Shown: positions 1 to 7,500 of the stretch, piece after piece
How the letters are laid out: each line of letters begins with the position of its first letter
Numbering within the stretch: the stretch's first letter is position 1
NCBI GenBank assembly: GCA_964633465.1
Contig: CAZWGB010000052.1
Span: 1 to 9,084, forward strand
Direction of reading: 5' to 3'
DNA length: 9,084 bases
From: DTSX01 sp964633465
Lineage (GTDB): Bacteria > Pseudomonadota > Gammaproteobacteria > Steroidobacterales > UBA11654
Program-made: the position numbers and the translations under genes
Notes under the pieces: generated by a model
Database searches by the model: none
Seen by the model: only the letters and a program-made list of their open reading frames with translations
Told to the model about the DNA's origin: nothing

Positions 1-2
1 CC

Positions 3-2291
3 ATTGGTTCTGAATTCGGTTCCATAGATAGTATTGAGCGAATCGAAGTTCTGAAAGGACCTCAAGGTGCTCACTTTGGACGTTCCACTTACACTGGAGC
101 AATCAATGTGGTTACCAAAGATCCTGGCGATGAATTTTCAGGAAGACTCAATCTTGAAGCCGGAGAACATGGAACTCAAAGGGCATCTATTATATTGGAT
201 GGGCCTATGGGTGATACTCTTGGCTACCGTTTATCGTTCAGTACTTACGACACGGATGGCATGTACAACAATGCCAATGTCCCAGGCCAAAAACTTGGAG
301 CCCAATCAACAGACGATATGGCTTTGACCTTGGTGTTTGAACCGTCATCTCGTTTGAAGGTAAAGGTACGTTATCACACTTGGGAAGACAGTGATGGTCC
401 GGATGCGGCAACTGCTTATGATTACAGGAGCCCTCAAATTAATTGCAGCCCAGGTGGAACGGTAGAACGATGGGGCGCAGCCCACATGGTTCCTTGGGAC
501 TTTGGTGCAGATAATGTGCCAGTTACCACAGTCTGTGGCAAGGTACCGGTTCCAACCGCTGCCCAAATCGGCCAGGATACGGGATCTGCCAGAGCCTTAC
601 AATTGATGAGCATGAGACTTGATGAGCATTTGTATCCAATCTTGAATGGATTTAGAGACGTTCCTGATTTTGTACCGCCTAATCATTTTGGTATGGAAAG
701 GGAAGCAGAAGAAATCAGTGCTGTGATTGATATTAATTTTGATAATGGCATGAATCTAAATATTGTTGCTTCTGAGCATGAAAATTCCTACGCTTCACAC
801 AACGACGTGGATCGAAGAGTTACTGAAGGACTCTACTTGCAAGGAATGGGTGGAGGATTGTTTGGATCATGGGGAGCAAACCATCCGGCTGACGCTTCCG
901 ATCTAAGAATGAATTCAATGGCGGACAGTGGTTTTGAAATTCGACTAAGTTCAAGCGATGACCAAAGGGTTCGATGGATGTTTGGCTACAGCGATACCGA
1001 TATCGATTGGATGCAACAGAATATCGGGTCCATGATTGTCTATTATCCAAACGATGGACTTGATAACGCAGCCCGAGTTGCTGCTGGAGAAGTTCCCGTT
1101 TGCTACAACCCTTACTATCTATTTGGCGGAACCTTATCAGCCAGTAATGTCTGTGGAAACTACGGAGATGTTACTGCCAATAACAACGACGTCAAATGGG
1201 ATGACATTAACACCTCAGCATTTTATGCTTCAATAGAAGCAGATATCACTGATAAGTTAACGTTAAGTCTGGATGTTCGTCGTCAGGAAGACGATGTAAT
1301 ATCAGGCGGCATGGGCGCTTGGGATACGAGTACTTCACCTAGAGGAGCTGGTGCTTTGGCGAACGTCGTGGGAGACGTCTTCAAGTCAACCTTGCCTCGC
1401 GTTATCTTTGACTACAAGCCTAATGACGACACTACACTCTATGCAAGTTACTCAGAAGGCAGTCTACCAGGATTATTCAACCCAGGTTTACTTGCTTTGA
1501 GTGCCTCGGAATTAGCAAGCCTCAAAGAAGAAACCGGTGGATCTGGTGTTAGAATTGATGAGGAAGAAGCTGAGAACCTTGAATTCGGTATTAAAAGGAA
1601 TTTCCTAGATGGCCGAGGATTTATATCAGTGGCTTATTACCAGACGGATCTTTCCAATGTGCATACGCCACTTTTTGCAGTGAGCTACACTGGAGACGAT
1701 GGTACCCAACAAGTCATTTCCGGCAATACCACCACACAAGCTGGTAATGCTGAATTGGACGGTATAGAAATTGACGGTAGAGTCTTGGTTAACGACAACT
1801 GGTCAGTGGGCTTCACCTATGCCATCAACAACAGTTCGATCGGAGGCGGTTTCCAGAGTGCTGATACCTTTGATCTGATGGGCGATCGGAATGCAGTTCA
1901 AGGCAATGAGTTTTCAAGATATCCAGTAAACAGTGGCAGCTTATCAGTGGATTACATCAGAGAACTATCTGCTGACCGAGATCTTTTTGCCAGAGCCGAT
2001 TTCATTTACACAGGCAAGATGTATGCGTCCAACGCCATGCTTTCCCACACAGGGTCTGGGCAAAAAATGCACTTGCGTGTGGGTGTTGATACTGAAAGGT
2101 ATCGGGTAGAGCTATATTGCACCAATTGCACCGATGACGATCAACTCAAGGGACTTCAGCATTTGTACGATCTTTCTGGAATCACCGGCGGGTTTGGTGA
2201 TGGTTCAACGACTGCTACCGGTCCTCGAGTTCTAGCTGTTTCCTTGGCAGACAAAAGACAAATAGGCGTTAGAGCCTCACTCAAGTTCTAA
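3..2291 (+). CDS. TonB-dependent outer-membrane receptor, 5'-truncated by the window edge
   Basis: Outer-membrane receptor of the TonB-dependent type: a 22-strand barrel with an N-terminal plug that takes up scarce ligands using energy from TonB-ExbB-ExbD. The open frame enters from the left edge, first full codon at base 3, so the start, signal peptide, TonB box and most of the plug are missing; 762 codons are present. The first residues carry the classic plug end, IERIEVLKGPQGAHFGRS followed by TGAINVVTKDP (about bases 33-125). The rest is rich in alternating, aromatic beta-strand sequence with long polar loops. The chain ends RASLKF, with the terminal Phe typical of outer-membrane barrels. 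The GTG at 108 is internal to the plug motif and is not the start. Six cysteines fall in three close pairs (codons at 444/534, 1101/1152, 2118/2127), suggesting loop disulfides. The ligand is not predictable. A strong terminator follows, so it is probably transcribed apart from the downstream genes. Family call is secure. Confidence 0.95.
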   Translation: MGSEFGSIDSIERIEVLKGPQGAHFGRSTYTGAINVVTKDPGDEFSGRLNLEAGEHGTQRASIILDGPMGDTLGYRLSFSTYDTDGMYNNANVPGQKLGAQSTDDMALTLVFEPSSRLKVKVRYHTWEDSDGPDAATAYDYRSPQINCSPGGTVERWGAAHMVPWDFGADNVPVTTVCGKVPVPTAAQIGQDTGSARALQLMSMRLDEHLYPILNGFRDVPDFVPPNHFGMEREAEEISAVIDINFDNGMNLNIVASEHENSYASHNDVDRRVTEGLYLQGMGGGLFGSWGANHPADASDLRMNSMADSGFEIRLSSSDDQRVRWMFGYSDTDIDWMQQNIGSMIVYYPNDGLDNAARVAAGEVPVCYNPYYLFGGTLSASNVCGNYGDVTANNNDVKWDDINTSAFYASIEADITDKLTLSLDVRRQEDDVISGGMGAWDTSTSPRGAGALANVVGDVFKSTLPRVIFDYKPNDDTTLYASYSEGSLPGLFNPGLLALSASELASLKEETGGSGVRIDEEEAENLEFGIKRNFLDGRGFISVAYYQTDLSNVHTPLFAVSYTGDDGTQQVISGNTTTQAGNAELDGIEIDGRVLVNDNWSVGFTYAINNSSIGGGFQSADTFDLMGDRNAVQGNEFSRYPVNSGSLSVDYIRELSADRDLFARADFIYTGKMYASNAMLSHTGSGQKMHLRVGVDTERYRVELYCTNCTDDDQLKGLQHLYDLSGITGGFGDGSTTATGPRVLAVSLADKRQIGVRASLKF

Positions 2292-2322
2292 ACTGAACAG
2301 GTTATACCCCTCATAACCAACT

Positions 2323-2361
2323 AGCGGACTGGTAAGAAATTATCAGTCCGCTTTGTGTTTT
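2323..2361 (+). terminator. Rho-independent terminator of the TonB receptor gene
   Basis: A 13-bp stem (AGCGGACTGGTAA at 2323-2335 pairing with TTATCAGTCCGCT at 2340-2352, one G-U pair) is closed by a GAAA tetraloop (2336-2339). It is followed by the T-rich run TTGTGTTTT (2353-2361). It starts 31 bases after the receptor stop codon. The T tract exists only on the + side, so it acts mainly on the receptor transcript. The convergent gene ends just beyond it at 2375. Confidence 0.9.
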
Positions 2362-2374
2362 GGCTACTCACAAA

Positions 2375-4582
2375 CTAATTTATTCCAAGAACAAAAACAC
2401 CTAGCACTTGTGTATCAAAGCTGGCAGTGCCTTGATTTAAATCAACTGAAATTCCTGCACCTCCAGGGACAGAAAACACAGGATCAAATTTTTGGGAAAG
2501 ATCATTAAAAATATAAGCTTGAATTTTACTAGCATCACTGATTTTAGACTTGTCAAGTGGAATGGTAATAGTGGCAGGCGCATTAAATAATGTTCGATAA
2601 GGTCCAAAATAGACTGAATCAGATACTGCGTTAATTAATTTTGGCATCTCTGTATCAGGATTACTTTTTTTCTGTGTTCCGATCATTCCATTGAAATCAA
2701 ACCAGGCACTTATTAAATGATTGTCATAGGTTAAGAATTCATTAAAAGGCCTTATAGCCGTCTTTTCAGTATTGGGGTCTCTAGAATTTTGATGTCTATA
2801 ACTTCTTTGATAGCTATAAGATTCAGGTTTGTTAGGGTGAGCATCCGGTCGCACAAACAATTTTGCTCCTTTTAACTTTCCATTTTTGACCTCAATGAAA
2901 CCACCATTCAGATAAGAAACCGGACCAGTGGCTAGAATTTCAATATCTAAATTAGGGAGTACACCAAATTGTTCTATGCCCCCTCTAATTCTTTGGGCAT
3001 AACCAATGTTGAATTCTTCTCTTACCTCATCAAAAGTTTCCATCAGAGTAATTCTTGAGAAGCCATTGGGGCATTCAAGCCCCTGATCTAATAATTGTTC
3101 CAGAGATCCATCACTGCGATATCTTTCACACCAAGAAATATCAAAAATGCCTTGATTCATTTCTTCAATCGTATTTAGAGGTAAATTGTTTAGCTCCCTT
3201 ATTTTTAATGAAGTATCTTGACCGTTGTAATACCAATGTGATGGCACAATAATAATTTTCTTTCTTCGTTCAATTTTTATCGCTTGTTCTAATTGATCAC
3301 GAATGGTCAGAAAGCGAAGTTCATCTTCAGGATGACCAAAAATTTGACTGGGGAATCTGGAGTAGCCATATAGGCTTTTGGTTCTACTATCATTGCTGCC
3401 AAAGCCATCCGATCGATTGAAGTTAATTTTCCAGCGTCCTCCATGTGCCACATCATAATGGGTCTCAACATATCGTTTGAAACTCAAATAATTATTAAAT
3501 GCATTTTCATGGTAGACCTCTTTAATCCAAGGATGTGGCGCACCCAGAGGGCCTTGCGGATCTCTGCCTGGCCAAGGCAACCCATAAGTTGCATAAATTA
3601 GAGAGATTTCCTCATTGTCAGAATATTGTTCTAAATATCGTTTCATATTATGAATCAGCATTAGGTTGTATTCAGGAGTTCTCCCCACTTGTCTGATTTG
3701 CCTAAGATCAACACGATCTGATAATCCAGATTTGCACAACTTATAGAAAACCTTATTGTGAGTCATAAAATGGTTGGCATAAAAATTGTGATCAGTTGTT
3801 TCACGGGCGAGAAGCATATTCCTAAAGCCTCCCCATCTAGCCATTGCCCAGGCAACATCATCATGCCTCGCAGAATAGCCTGCATTTTTCTCGTACATCC
3901 CGAATCTGATTGTGACCTGATTTCCAAAGTAGTTTTTCATGAAATCAGTAAGATAGAGTTCCATAAAATCAGTCATTGGATGCATGCCCGTCGATTCTTT
4001 TTCTGCGCCCAGTAACTTATTAATTCGTCTATAAAAGACGACATCTTGTTCTCTAACATCCTGGATCCCATTGGGGGCAAAGATTTTATAGTAATCGGGC
4101 AAAGGATCGGTTCCATCTCTGGGGTCGACAGTTAAAATATTCCTTCTCCCATAACCATCCCCAGAGCCTGTGACTTTTATTCTTTCATATTTTTCAGCTT
4201 CTTCTCCAGATAATGTAACTGATTCATCAAGAATATTGATATAGATATCGTGAGTGGGATCAAAACGATACATACCAAAGCTGTCGTAATATTCTTCAAA
4301 GCCCTCAGTTAGGAAAGAACTGACATGAGGATAACTACCCATTGATGAACGATACGGGTAATCGCCTACGAAATTTTCTGTACATTTCTCATTTGCACTA
4401 GATGTTTGGATTCCAATACGACTTCTTTGAGCAATGCCCTGATAGTAACTATCAGAGAAACCTTCCGGCTGTCCCCAATCAGTGATTACAACTGCAATTT
4501 TTTGATTGTTGACGGCATGAAAAACTAGGATTGCTCCAACCCAACAAGTGAAAAGAACTAAAAGATATTTTAAGATTTTCAT
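2375..4582 (-). CDS. Membrane-anchored ferrochelatase-like (class II chelatase fold) protein, 735 aa, function unknown
   Basis: I do not recognise a characterised family. Residues 1-6 are basic and about 7-23 hydrophobic: a signal anchor or signal peptide placing the rest in the periplasm. The following segments resemble ferrochelatase in order: KIAVVITDWGQPEGF (28-42, like the N-terminal strand ending LGxPE); VTIRFGMY (223-230) with the helix and strand to LLARETTDH (257-265); EISLIYATYGLP (325-336, like FSAHGLP); and KKIIIVPSHWYYNGQDT (441-457, like the last strand and its D/E-T-L motif). The chain is about twice the usual ferrochelatase length. The Tyr at 333 sits where the catalytic His is expected. 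A cluster of His (265, 271, 275) and His448 could bind metal. Residues about 657-735 look like a separate beta-sandwich (GP..TLFNAPATITIPLD, ending LGVFVLG), of the kind seen in ZU5-like domains. The gene converges on the TonB receptor and diverges from the MFS operon. No clear Shine-Dalgarno precedes the ATG. The coding call is firm; the fold assignment is by eye and tentative. It could be a degenerate or non-catalytic member. Confidence 0.6.
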   Translation of the reverse strand: MKILKYLLVLFTCWVGAILVFHAVNNQKIAVVITDWGQPEGFSDSYYQGIAQRSRIGIQTSSANEKCTENFVGDYPYRSSMGSYPHVSSFLTEGFEEYYDSFGMYRFDPTHDIYINILDESVTLSGEEAEKYERIKVTGSGDGYGRRNILTVDPRDGTDPLPDYYKIFAPNGIQDVREQDVVFYRRINKLLGAEKESTGMHPMTDFMELYLTDFMKNYFGNQVTIRFGMYEKNAGYSARHDDVAWAMARWGGFRNMLLARETTDHNFYANHFMTHNKVFYKLCKSGLSDRVDLRQIRQVGRTPEYNLMLIHNMKRYLEQYSDNEEISLIYATYGLPWPGRDPQGPLGAPHPWIKEVYHENAFNNYLSFKRYVETHYDVAHGGRWKINFNRSDGFGSNDSRTKSLYGYSRFPSQIFGHPEDELRFLTIRDQLEQAIKIERRKKIIIVPSHWYYNGQDTSLKIRELNNLPLNTIEEMNQGIFDISWCERYRSDGSLEQLLDQGLECPNGFSRITLMETFDEVREEFNIGYAQRIRGGIEQFGVLPNLDIEILATGPVSYLNGGFIEVKNGKLKGAKLFVRPDAHPNKPESYSYQRSYRHQNSRDPNTEKTAIRPFNEFLTYDNHLISAWFDFNGMIGTQKKSNPDTEMPKLINAVSDSVYFGPYRTLFNAPATITIPLDKSKISDASKIQAYIFNDLSQKFDPVFSVPGGAGISVDLNQGTASFDTQVLGVFVLGIN

Positions 4583-4703
4583 GGATTTTGCAATATACCA
4601 TAAATTATTTGTTTTGAGTTTTCATACAAATCTGTATCCTATTGGTTCTTTATTAACTAAAATTTTGAGTCCAGTAATAACGATCTGGAGAAGGCAAACA
4701 AGA
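4583..4703. promoter_or_regulatory. Divergent promoter region between the chelatase-like gene and the MFS operon
   Basis: This AT-rich 121-base gap must hold both divergent promoters. For the + strand a weak candidate is TTTTGA (4612-4617), a 17-base spacer, then TATCCT (4635-4640). For the - strand a weak candidate is TTGTAT (complement of 4624-4629), a 16-base spacer, then TAATTT (complement of 4602-4607). An 8-base direct repeat TTTTGAGT occurs at 4612-4619 and 4663-4670, 51 bases apart. It could be a paired binding site or chance in AT-rich DNA. The reading frame of the MFS gene stays open through this region, but it lacks any signal for an upstream start. Confidence 0.45.
4687..4694 (+). 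promoter_or_regulatory. Ribosome binding site that fixes the MFS start at 4704
   Basis: GGAGAAGG at 4687-4694 lies 9 bases before the ATG at 4704. The alternative ATG at 4548 in the same frame lies inside the divergent gene and would add 52 residues with no MFS character. The 4704 start is therefore preferred. Confidence 0.75.
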
Positions 4704-6029
4704 ATGGGACAATCTTTCCAAACCTTAAATTTTCTCCCCAATGGTAAATTTAGAATTGATTTGGTTGAAGGCGTTACTAAAACCAATTTCTTTTCAATTT
4801 GCTATGGCGCTCTAACCACGATTGGATTATTAACTTTTATCTCCTATGCCACTACTTATGTGCTTATTGAAAATCTTGAGTATCAACGAGAATCAATAGG
4901 GACAATTGTTGGAGATCTTCAGGTGGTTGCGGAAATAGCATTATTGATGGTGTTTCTTCCGGTTGGACTGATAGCCGATAAGATTGGTAGGCGGCAAGTC
5001 TATTCTTTTGGCATGGTTACAATGGGCCTATCTTATTTTCTCTACCCGCTGGCAACAGGGGTGGGTGAATTAACTATCTATAGAATCATCTATGCCATTG
5101 GTATGGGTGCTGCCACAGGGATGCTAGGAACGGTGACTGCTGATTATCCGCAAAATCGAACGCGAGGTAAGATGATAGCTGTCACAGGTATACTCAACGC
5201 AACAGGTGTCATCATTGTTTCTCTGGTTTTTGCTCGTTTGCCAGAAAATTTTGCACAAATGGGTTACGATCAGATTACAGCTGGGAGATATGCAATGTGG
5301 GTTGTTGCAGGGATGTGTCTCACTACTGCCGTAGTTGTTGCCTTCGGACTACAAAAAGGAACCCCCACTGAAGAACAGAAAAGAATCCCTTATTTAACAC
5401 AGGTCAAATCTGGCTTTCAGGAAAGCAAGAATCCAAGGATATTGTTAGCCTATGCCGCTGCCTTTGTTGCAAGAAGTGATTTGGTCATTCTTGGGACTTT
5501 TTTGGTGTTGTGGGGAGTTGCAGTTGGAACTGATATGGGCATGACAACCTCTGAAGCCACGAAGGCGGCAAGACTAATATTTGTCACATCTTCCACATCT
5601 GCCCTTATTGCTTCGCCAATTATTGGTTATTTAATTGATAAAGTTGATCGCATCATTGCTGTAAGTTTTTGCATGACCATAGCCGCGGCAGGTTATTTAT
5701 CAATGTTCTTTGTGGGTAATGTGCTTGATCCAGTTTATAGGCCGCTCTTTATGTTGCTCGGCGTTGGCCAACAGTGCGCTTTTTTTGCTGCAACTACCTT
5801 GTTGGGTCAAGAAGCTCCTCCAATGAAACGTGGAGCTATTGTTGCTGTGTTCAATCTTGCCGGTGCTCTCGGGATCTTAATTTCCACTGGGATTGGAGGT
5901 AGAATCTTTGATGCCATTGATCCTTCTGCGCCATTTATCTTCATTGGTGTTTGTAATATTTTTGTTGGTTTGTTTGCTATCTATGTTAATAAGGTGGCAC
6001 CCACCAGCAGCCAAACACAAGAACAATAA
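4704..6029 (+). CDS. Major facilitator superfamily (MFS) transporter
   Basis: Inner-membrane secondary carrier, 441 residues from the ATG at 4704, close to the usual 400-450 for a 12-helix MFS protein. Hydrophobic segments run through the chain, for instance about 31-55, 72-92, 100-120, 127-145, 159-178, 196-215, 246-272, 290-312, 317-338, 346-368, 376-398 and 408-429. The signature loop between helices 2 and 3 is present as GLIADKIGRR (88-97), with its weaker counterpart GYLIDKVDR (308-316) in the second half, as expected from the two-fold repeat of the family. The charged segment around 218-245 fits the central cytoplasmic loop. It is the first gene of an apparent operon with the DUF1838 gene 12 bases downstream, and is divergent from the chelatase-like gene. 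The frame could extend upstream to 4548, but that would overlap the divergent gene. Substrate and direction of transport cannot be read from the sequence. Confidence 0.92.
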   Translation: MGQSFQTLNFLPNGKFRIDLVEGVTKTNFFSICYGALTTIGLLTFISYATTYVLIENLEYQRESIGTIVGDLQVVAEIALLMVFLPVGLIADKIGRRQVYSFGMVTMGLSYFLYPLATGVGELTIYRIIYAIGMGAATGMLGTVTADYPQNRTRGKMIAVTGILNATGVIIVSLVFARLPENFAQMGYDQITAGRYAMWVVAGMCLTTAVVVAFGLQKGTPTEEQKRIPYLTQVKSGFQESKNPRILLAYAAAFVARSDLVILGTFLVLWGVAVGTDMGMTTSEATKAARLIFVTSSTSALIASPIIGYLIDKVDRIIAVSFCMTIAAAGYLSMFFVGNVLDPVYRPLFMLLGVGQQCAFFAATTLLGQEAPPMKRGAIVAVFNLAGALGILISTGIGGRIFDAIDPSAPFIFIGVCNIFVGLFAIYVNKVAPTSSQTQEQ

Positions 6030-6041
6030 AAAACAAAGATT

Positions 6042-6932
6042 ATGGCAAATTATTTAAAGGATCTTCCTGACGGTTTTAATCCAGGGCCGTTGGACTTGGA
6101 TAAACCACTCGATAATCAGATTGCTTTGTTAAAATTGCAGGCTGATTTTTCAGGGGCTGATGTCCAAGGTGGGTTTGGTGGTCAGGCATGGGCGTGGCTG
6201 CCTGGTAAAGAAAATATCCTATTGTTCAACACCTACGGTATTGGTTGCAGTCGACTGGAATATGACAGAGATTCACATTCTTGGCACTTTTCGCATCGGG
6301 AAGCCTTATTTTACCTTGATCCTGTTACTAATGAGGTCTTGAAAACCTGGAAAAATCCAATGACTGGTAAGACCGTGGAAGTCATTCCTATATTGAATGA
6401 CCCGGTCAATAGAATCTACCCGATCGAGGGTGGTCGTTTTGCCCCACCTTATCCCTATGTAGTCAATGGGGATAATTTGGTGTTCCAGGTTGACGTCTTA
6501 CGAGCAGAGCAGAATTCAATGTCGAGGGCTGAATACCCATTGCACTCTCAGCAAGATGTTTACCAATCAGGTGAGTTGTGGGCAATACGTGGCAGTTTGT
6601 CTGAAATCAATGATCCGGAAATAACCAGTGCTTCTTGCCATACCGCTTGGGGAAGGTTGGCAATGTGGCTGCCTTTTATGGAAATGGGCGACACTCCTGG
6701 TTTTATGATTTACCACAGCCAATCCTTTAAACTAGCCAATGGTTGGCAAGATTTGCCTAAACATATTTATTCGTATGTTGAGCAGAACCATCCTGTTTAT
6801 TTTAAAGCCCCAGAAAAATTTCTTGGTATGGCTGTAAATGATAATTCTTGGACCTATTCTAAAAAGATTATTGACAAGCGTCGCAAAGAGGCAGGCCTAG
6901 GTCCTGAAGACAGTGTTTTTGAGATTGATTAG
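6042..6932 (+). CDS. DUF1838 family protein
   Basis: A 296-residue protein matching from memory the DUF1838 family, whose biochemical role is not established to my knowledge. The signature block is HREALFYLDPVTNEVLKTW (85-103), then KNPMTGKTVEVIPILNDPVN (104-123). A second conserved-looking block has WGRLAMWLPFMEMG (203-216) followed by GFMIYHSQSFK (220-230). Many relatives as I recall them carry a Tat-type leader; this one starts MANYLKDLPDGF with no hydrophobic segment, so it should be cytoplasmic unless exported by another route. The gene begins 12 bases after the MFS stop codon with only a poor Shine-Dalgarno (AAAG at 6036-6039), which suggests co-transcription and possibly translational coupling. 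The pairing implies that the protein acts on, or senses, whatever the MFS carrier moves; that is inference. The stop lies 3 bases from that of the opposing lipoprotein gene. Confidence 0.82.
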   Translation: MANYLKDLPDGFNPGPLDLDKPLDNQIALLKLQADFSGADVQGGFGGQAWAWLPGKENILLFNTYGIGCSRLEYDRDSHSWHFSHREALFYLDPVTNEVLKTWKNPMTGKTVEVIPILNDPVNRIYPIEGGRFAPPYPYVVNGDNLVFQVDVLRAEQNSMSRAEYPLHSQQDVYQSGELWAIRGSLSEINDPEITSASCHTAWGRLAMWLPFMEMGDTPGFMIYHSQSFKLANGWQDLPKHIYSYVEQNHPVYFKAPEKFLGMAVNDNSWTYSKKIIDKRRKEAGLGPEDSVFEID

Positions 6933-6935
6933 ATA

Positions 6936-7418
6936 TTATTTGCTAGGATAAAACCAATCCGGACCCACACAGGGTGTCTTAATTCTAACCTGGAAGACCT
7001 CGTTGGTTTTTGGAAATTCTTCATTGATAGCAACACCGGCAAGGTCCGTGCGCGAGACAGGTGTGCAATTAATCCCATCACCATCTAGATCAACCCATGC
7101 GTAAACCAGCAAACCTCGATTACCTTTGGCATCGTAATCAAAAGTGTGTTGAAACGTTAATTGGTCCGATGTAAATGATTCAATTTCATAAAGTGGATGT
7201 TCTTGAAAACCGATACCTGAAATTGCATGAAATATGGTCAGATTAATTGGCTGATTCGTTTCAATGGTTTCAGCAAGTGAAATCTCACCAGAGATAGTAA
7301 TCTTTTCGGTTGAGACTTCGTTATCGCTGCAAGACACAATAAAGAGTGAAATTATAAAAATTATCAATAACTTATGATTTTTTACTTGGCTGGTATTTAG
7401 GGGTTTATTGATAAACAT
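6936..7418 (-). CDS. Small lipoprotein with a DLDGDG acidic motif, function unknown
   Basis: A 160-residue predicted lipoprotein that I cannot assign to a named family. The N-terminus has a basic stretch (KNHK, 13-16), a hydrophobic core (17-28) and the lipobox IVSC, with Cys30 as lipidation site. The residue after it is Ser, so outer-membrane sorting is expected. The mature part reads as beta-rich, with a central segment LLVYAWVDLDGDGINC (103-118). Its DxDGDG core (110-115) resembles a calcium-binding loop. Cys118 and Cys150 could form a disulfide. The start at 7418 is supported by a purine-rich AAGAAG just upstream, although its spacing of 3 bases is short. The gene overlaps nothing, converges on the DUF1838 gene with a 3-base gap, and is divergent from the hydrolase lipoprotein gene, which could share its regulatory region. 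The gene is distinctly AT-rich around the signal peptide. Confidence 0.75.
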   Translation of the reverse strand: MFINKPLNTSQVKNHKLLIIFIISLFIVSCSDNEVSTEKITISGEISLAETIETNQPINLTIFHAISGIGFQEHPLYEIESFTSDQLTFQHTFDYDAKGNRGLLVYAWVDLDGDGINCTPVSRTDLAGVAINEEFPKTNEVFQVRIKTPCVGPDWFYPSK

Positions 7419-7471
7419 ATTCTTCTTAAATTTAATGGTTAATATAGCTGAAATTAAAGCATGTTGTAAGG

Positions 7472-7500
7472 CTGATATGGAGTTTAAAACAAGGTATATT
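7472..7500 (+). promoter_or_regulatory. Candidate sigma70-type promoter of the alpha/beta-hydrolase gene
   Basis: CTGATA (7472-7477, 4 of 6 matches to the -35 consensus), a 17-base spacer and TATATT (7495-7500, 5 of 6 matches to the -10 consensus). A transcript would start about 40 bases before the ATG at 7548, leaving room for GAGAAGG at 7531-7537 as ribosome binding site. Just upstream are a 10-base palindrome TTAAATTTAA (7426-7435) and the dyad TTAAT-N9-ATTAA (7439-7457). They lie in the shared divergent gap 7419-7547 and may be operator sites. Confidence 0.5.

Noticed and set aside
820..1050. A minus-strand frame of 76 codons within the receptor gene
   Set aside because: It is a shadow of the receptor reading frame, with no recognisable protein features.
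108..2291. GTG at 108 as the start of the TonB receptor gene
   Set aside because: The same frame is open to the left edge and encodes the plug-domain motif ahead of it, so 108 is internal.
2300..2318. A small hairpin GGTTAT / ATAACC just after the receptor gene as a second terminator
   Set aside because: The stem is only 6 bp of mostly A-T pairs and no T tract follows; the stronger hairpin at 2323-2361 explains termination.
3758..4015. An 85-codon + strand frame inside the chelatase-like gene
   Set aside because: It lies wholly antisense to a long, clearly coding gene, and has no recognisable domain or upstream signal.
4548..4703. A 52-residue N-terminal extension of the MFS transporter
   Set aside because: It would overlap the start of the divergent gene, has no ribosome binding site and adds sequence unlike the family; the ATG at 4704 has GGAGAAGG before it.
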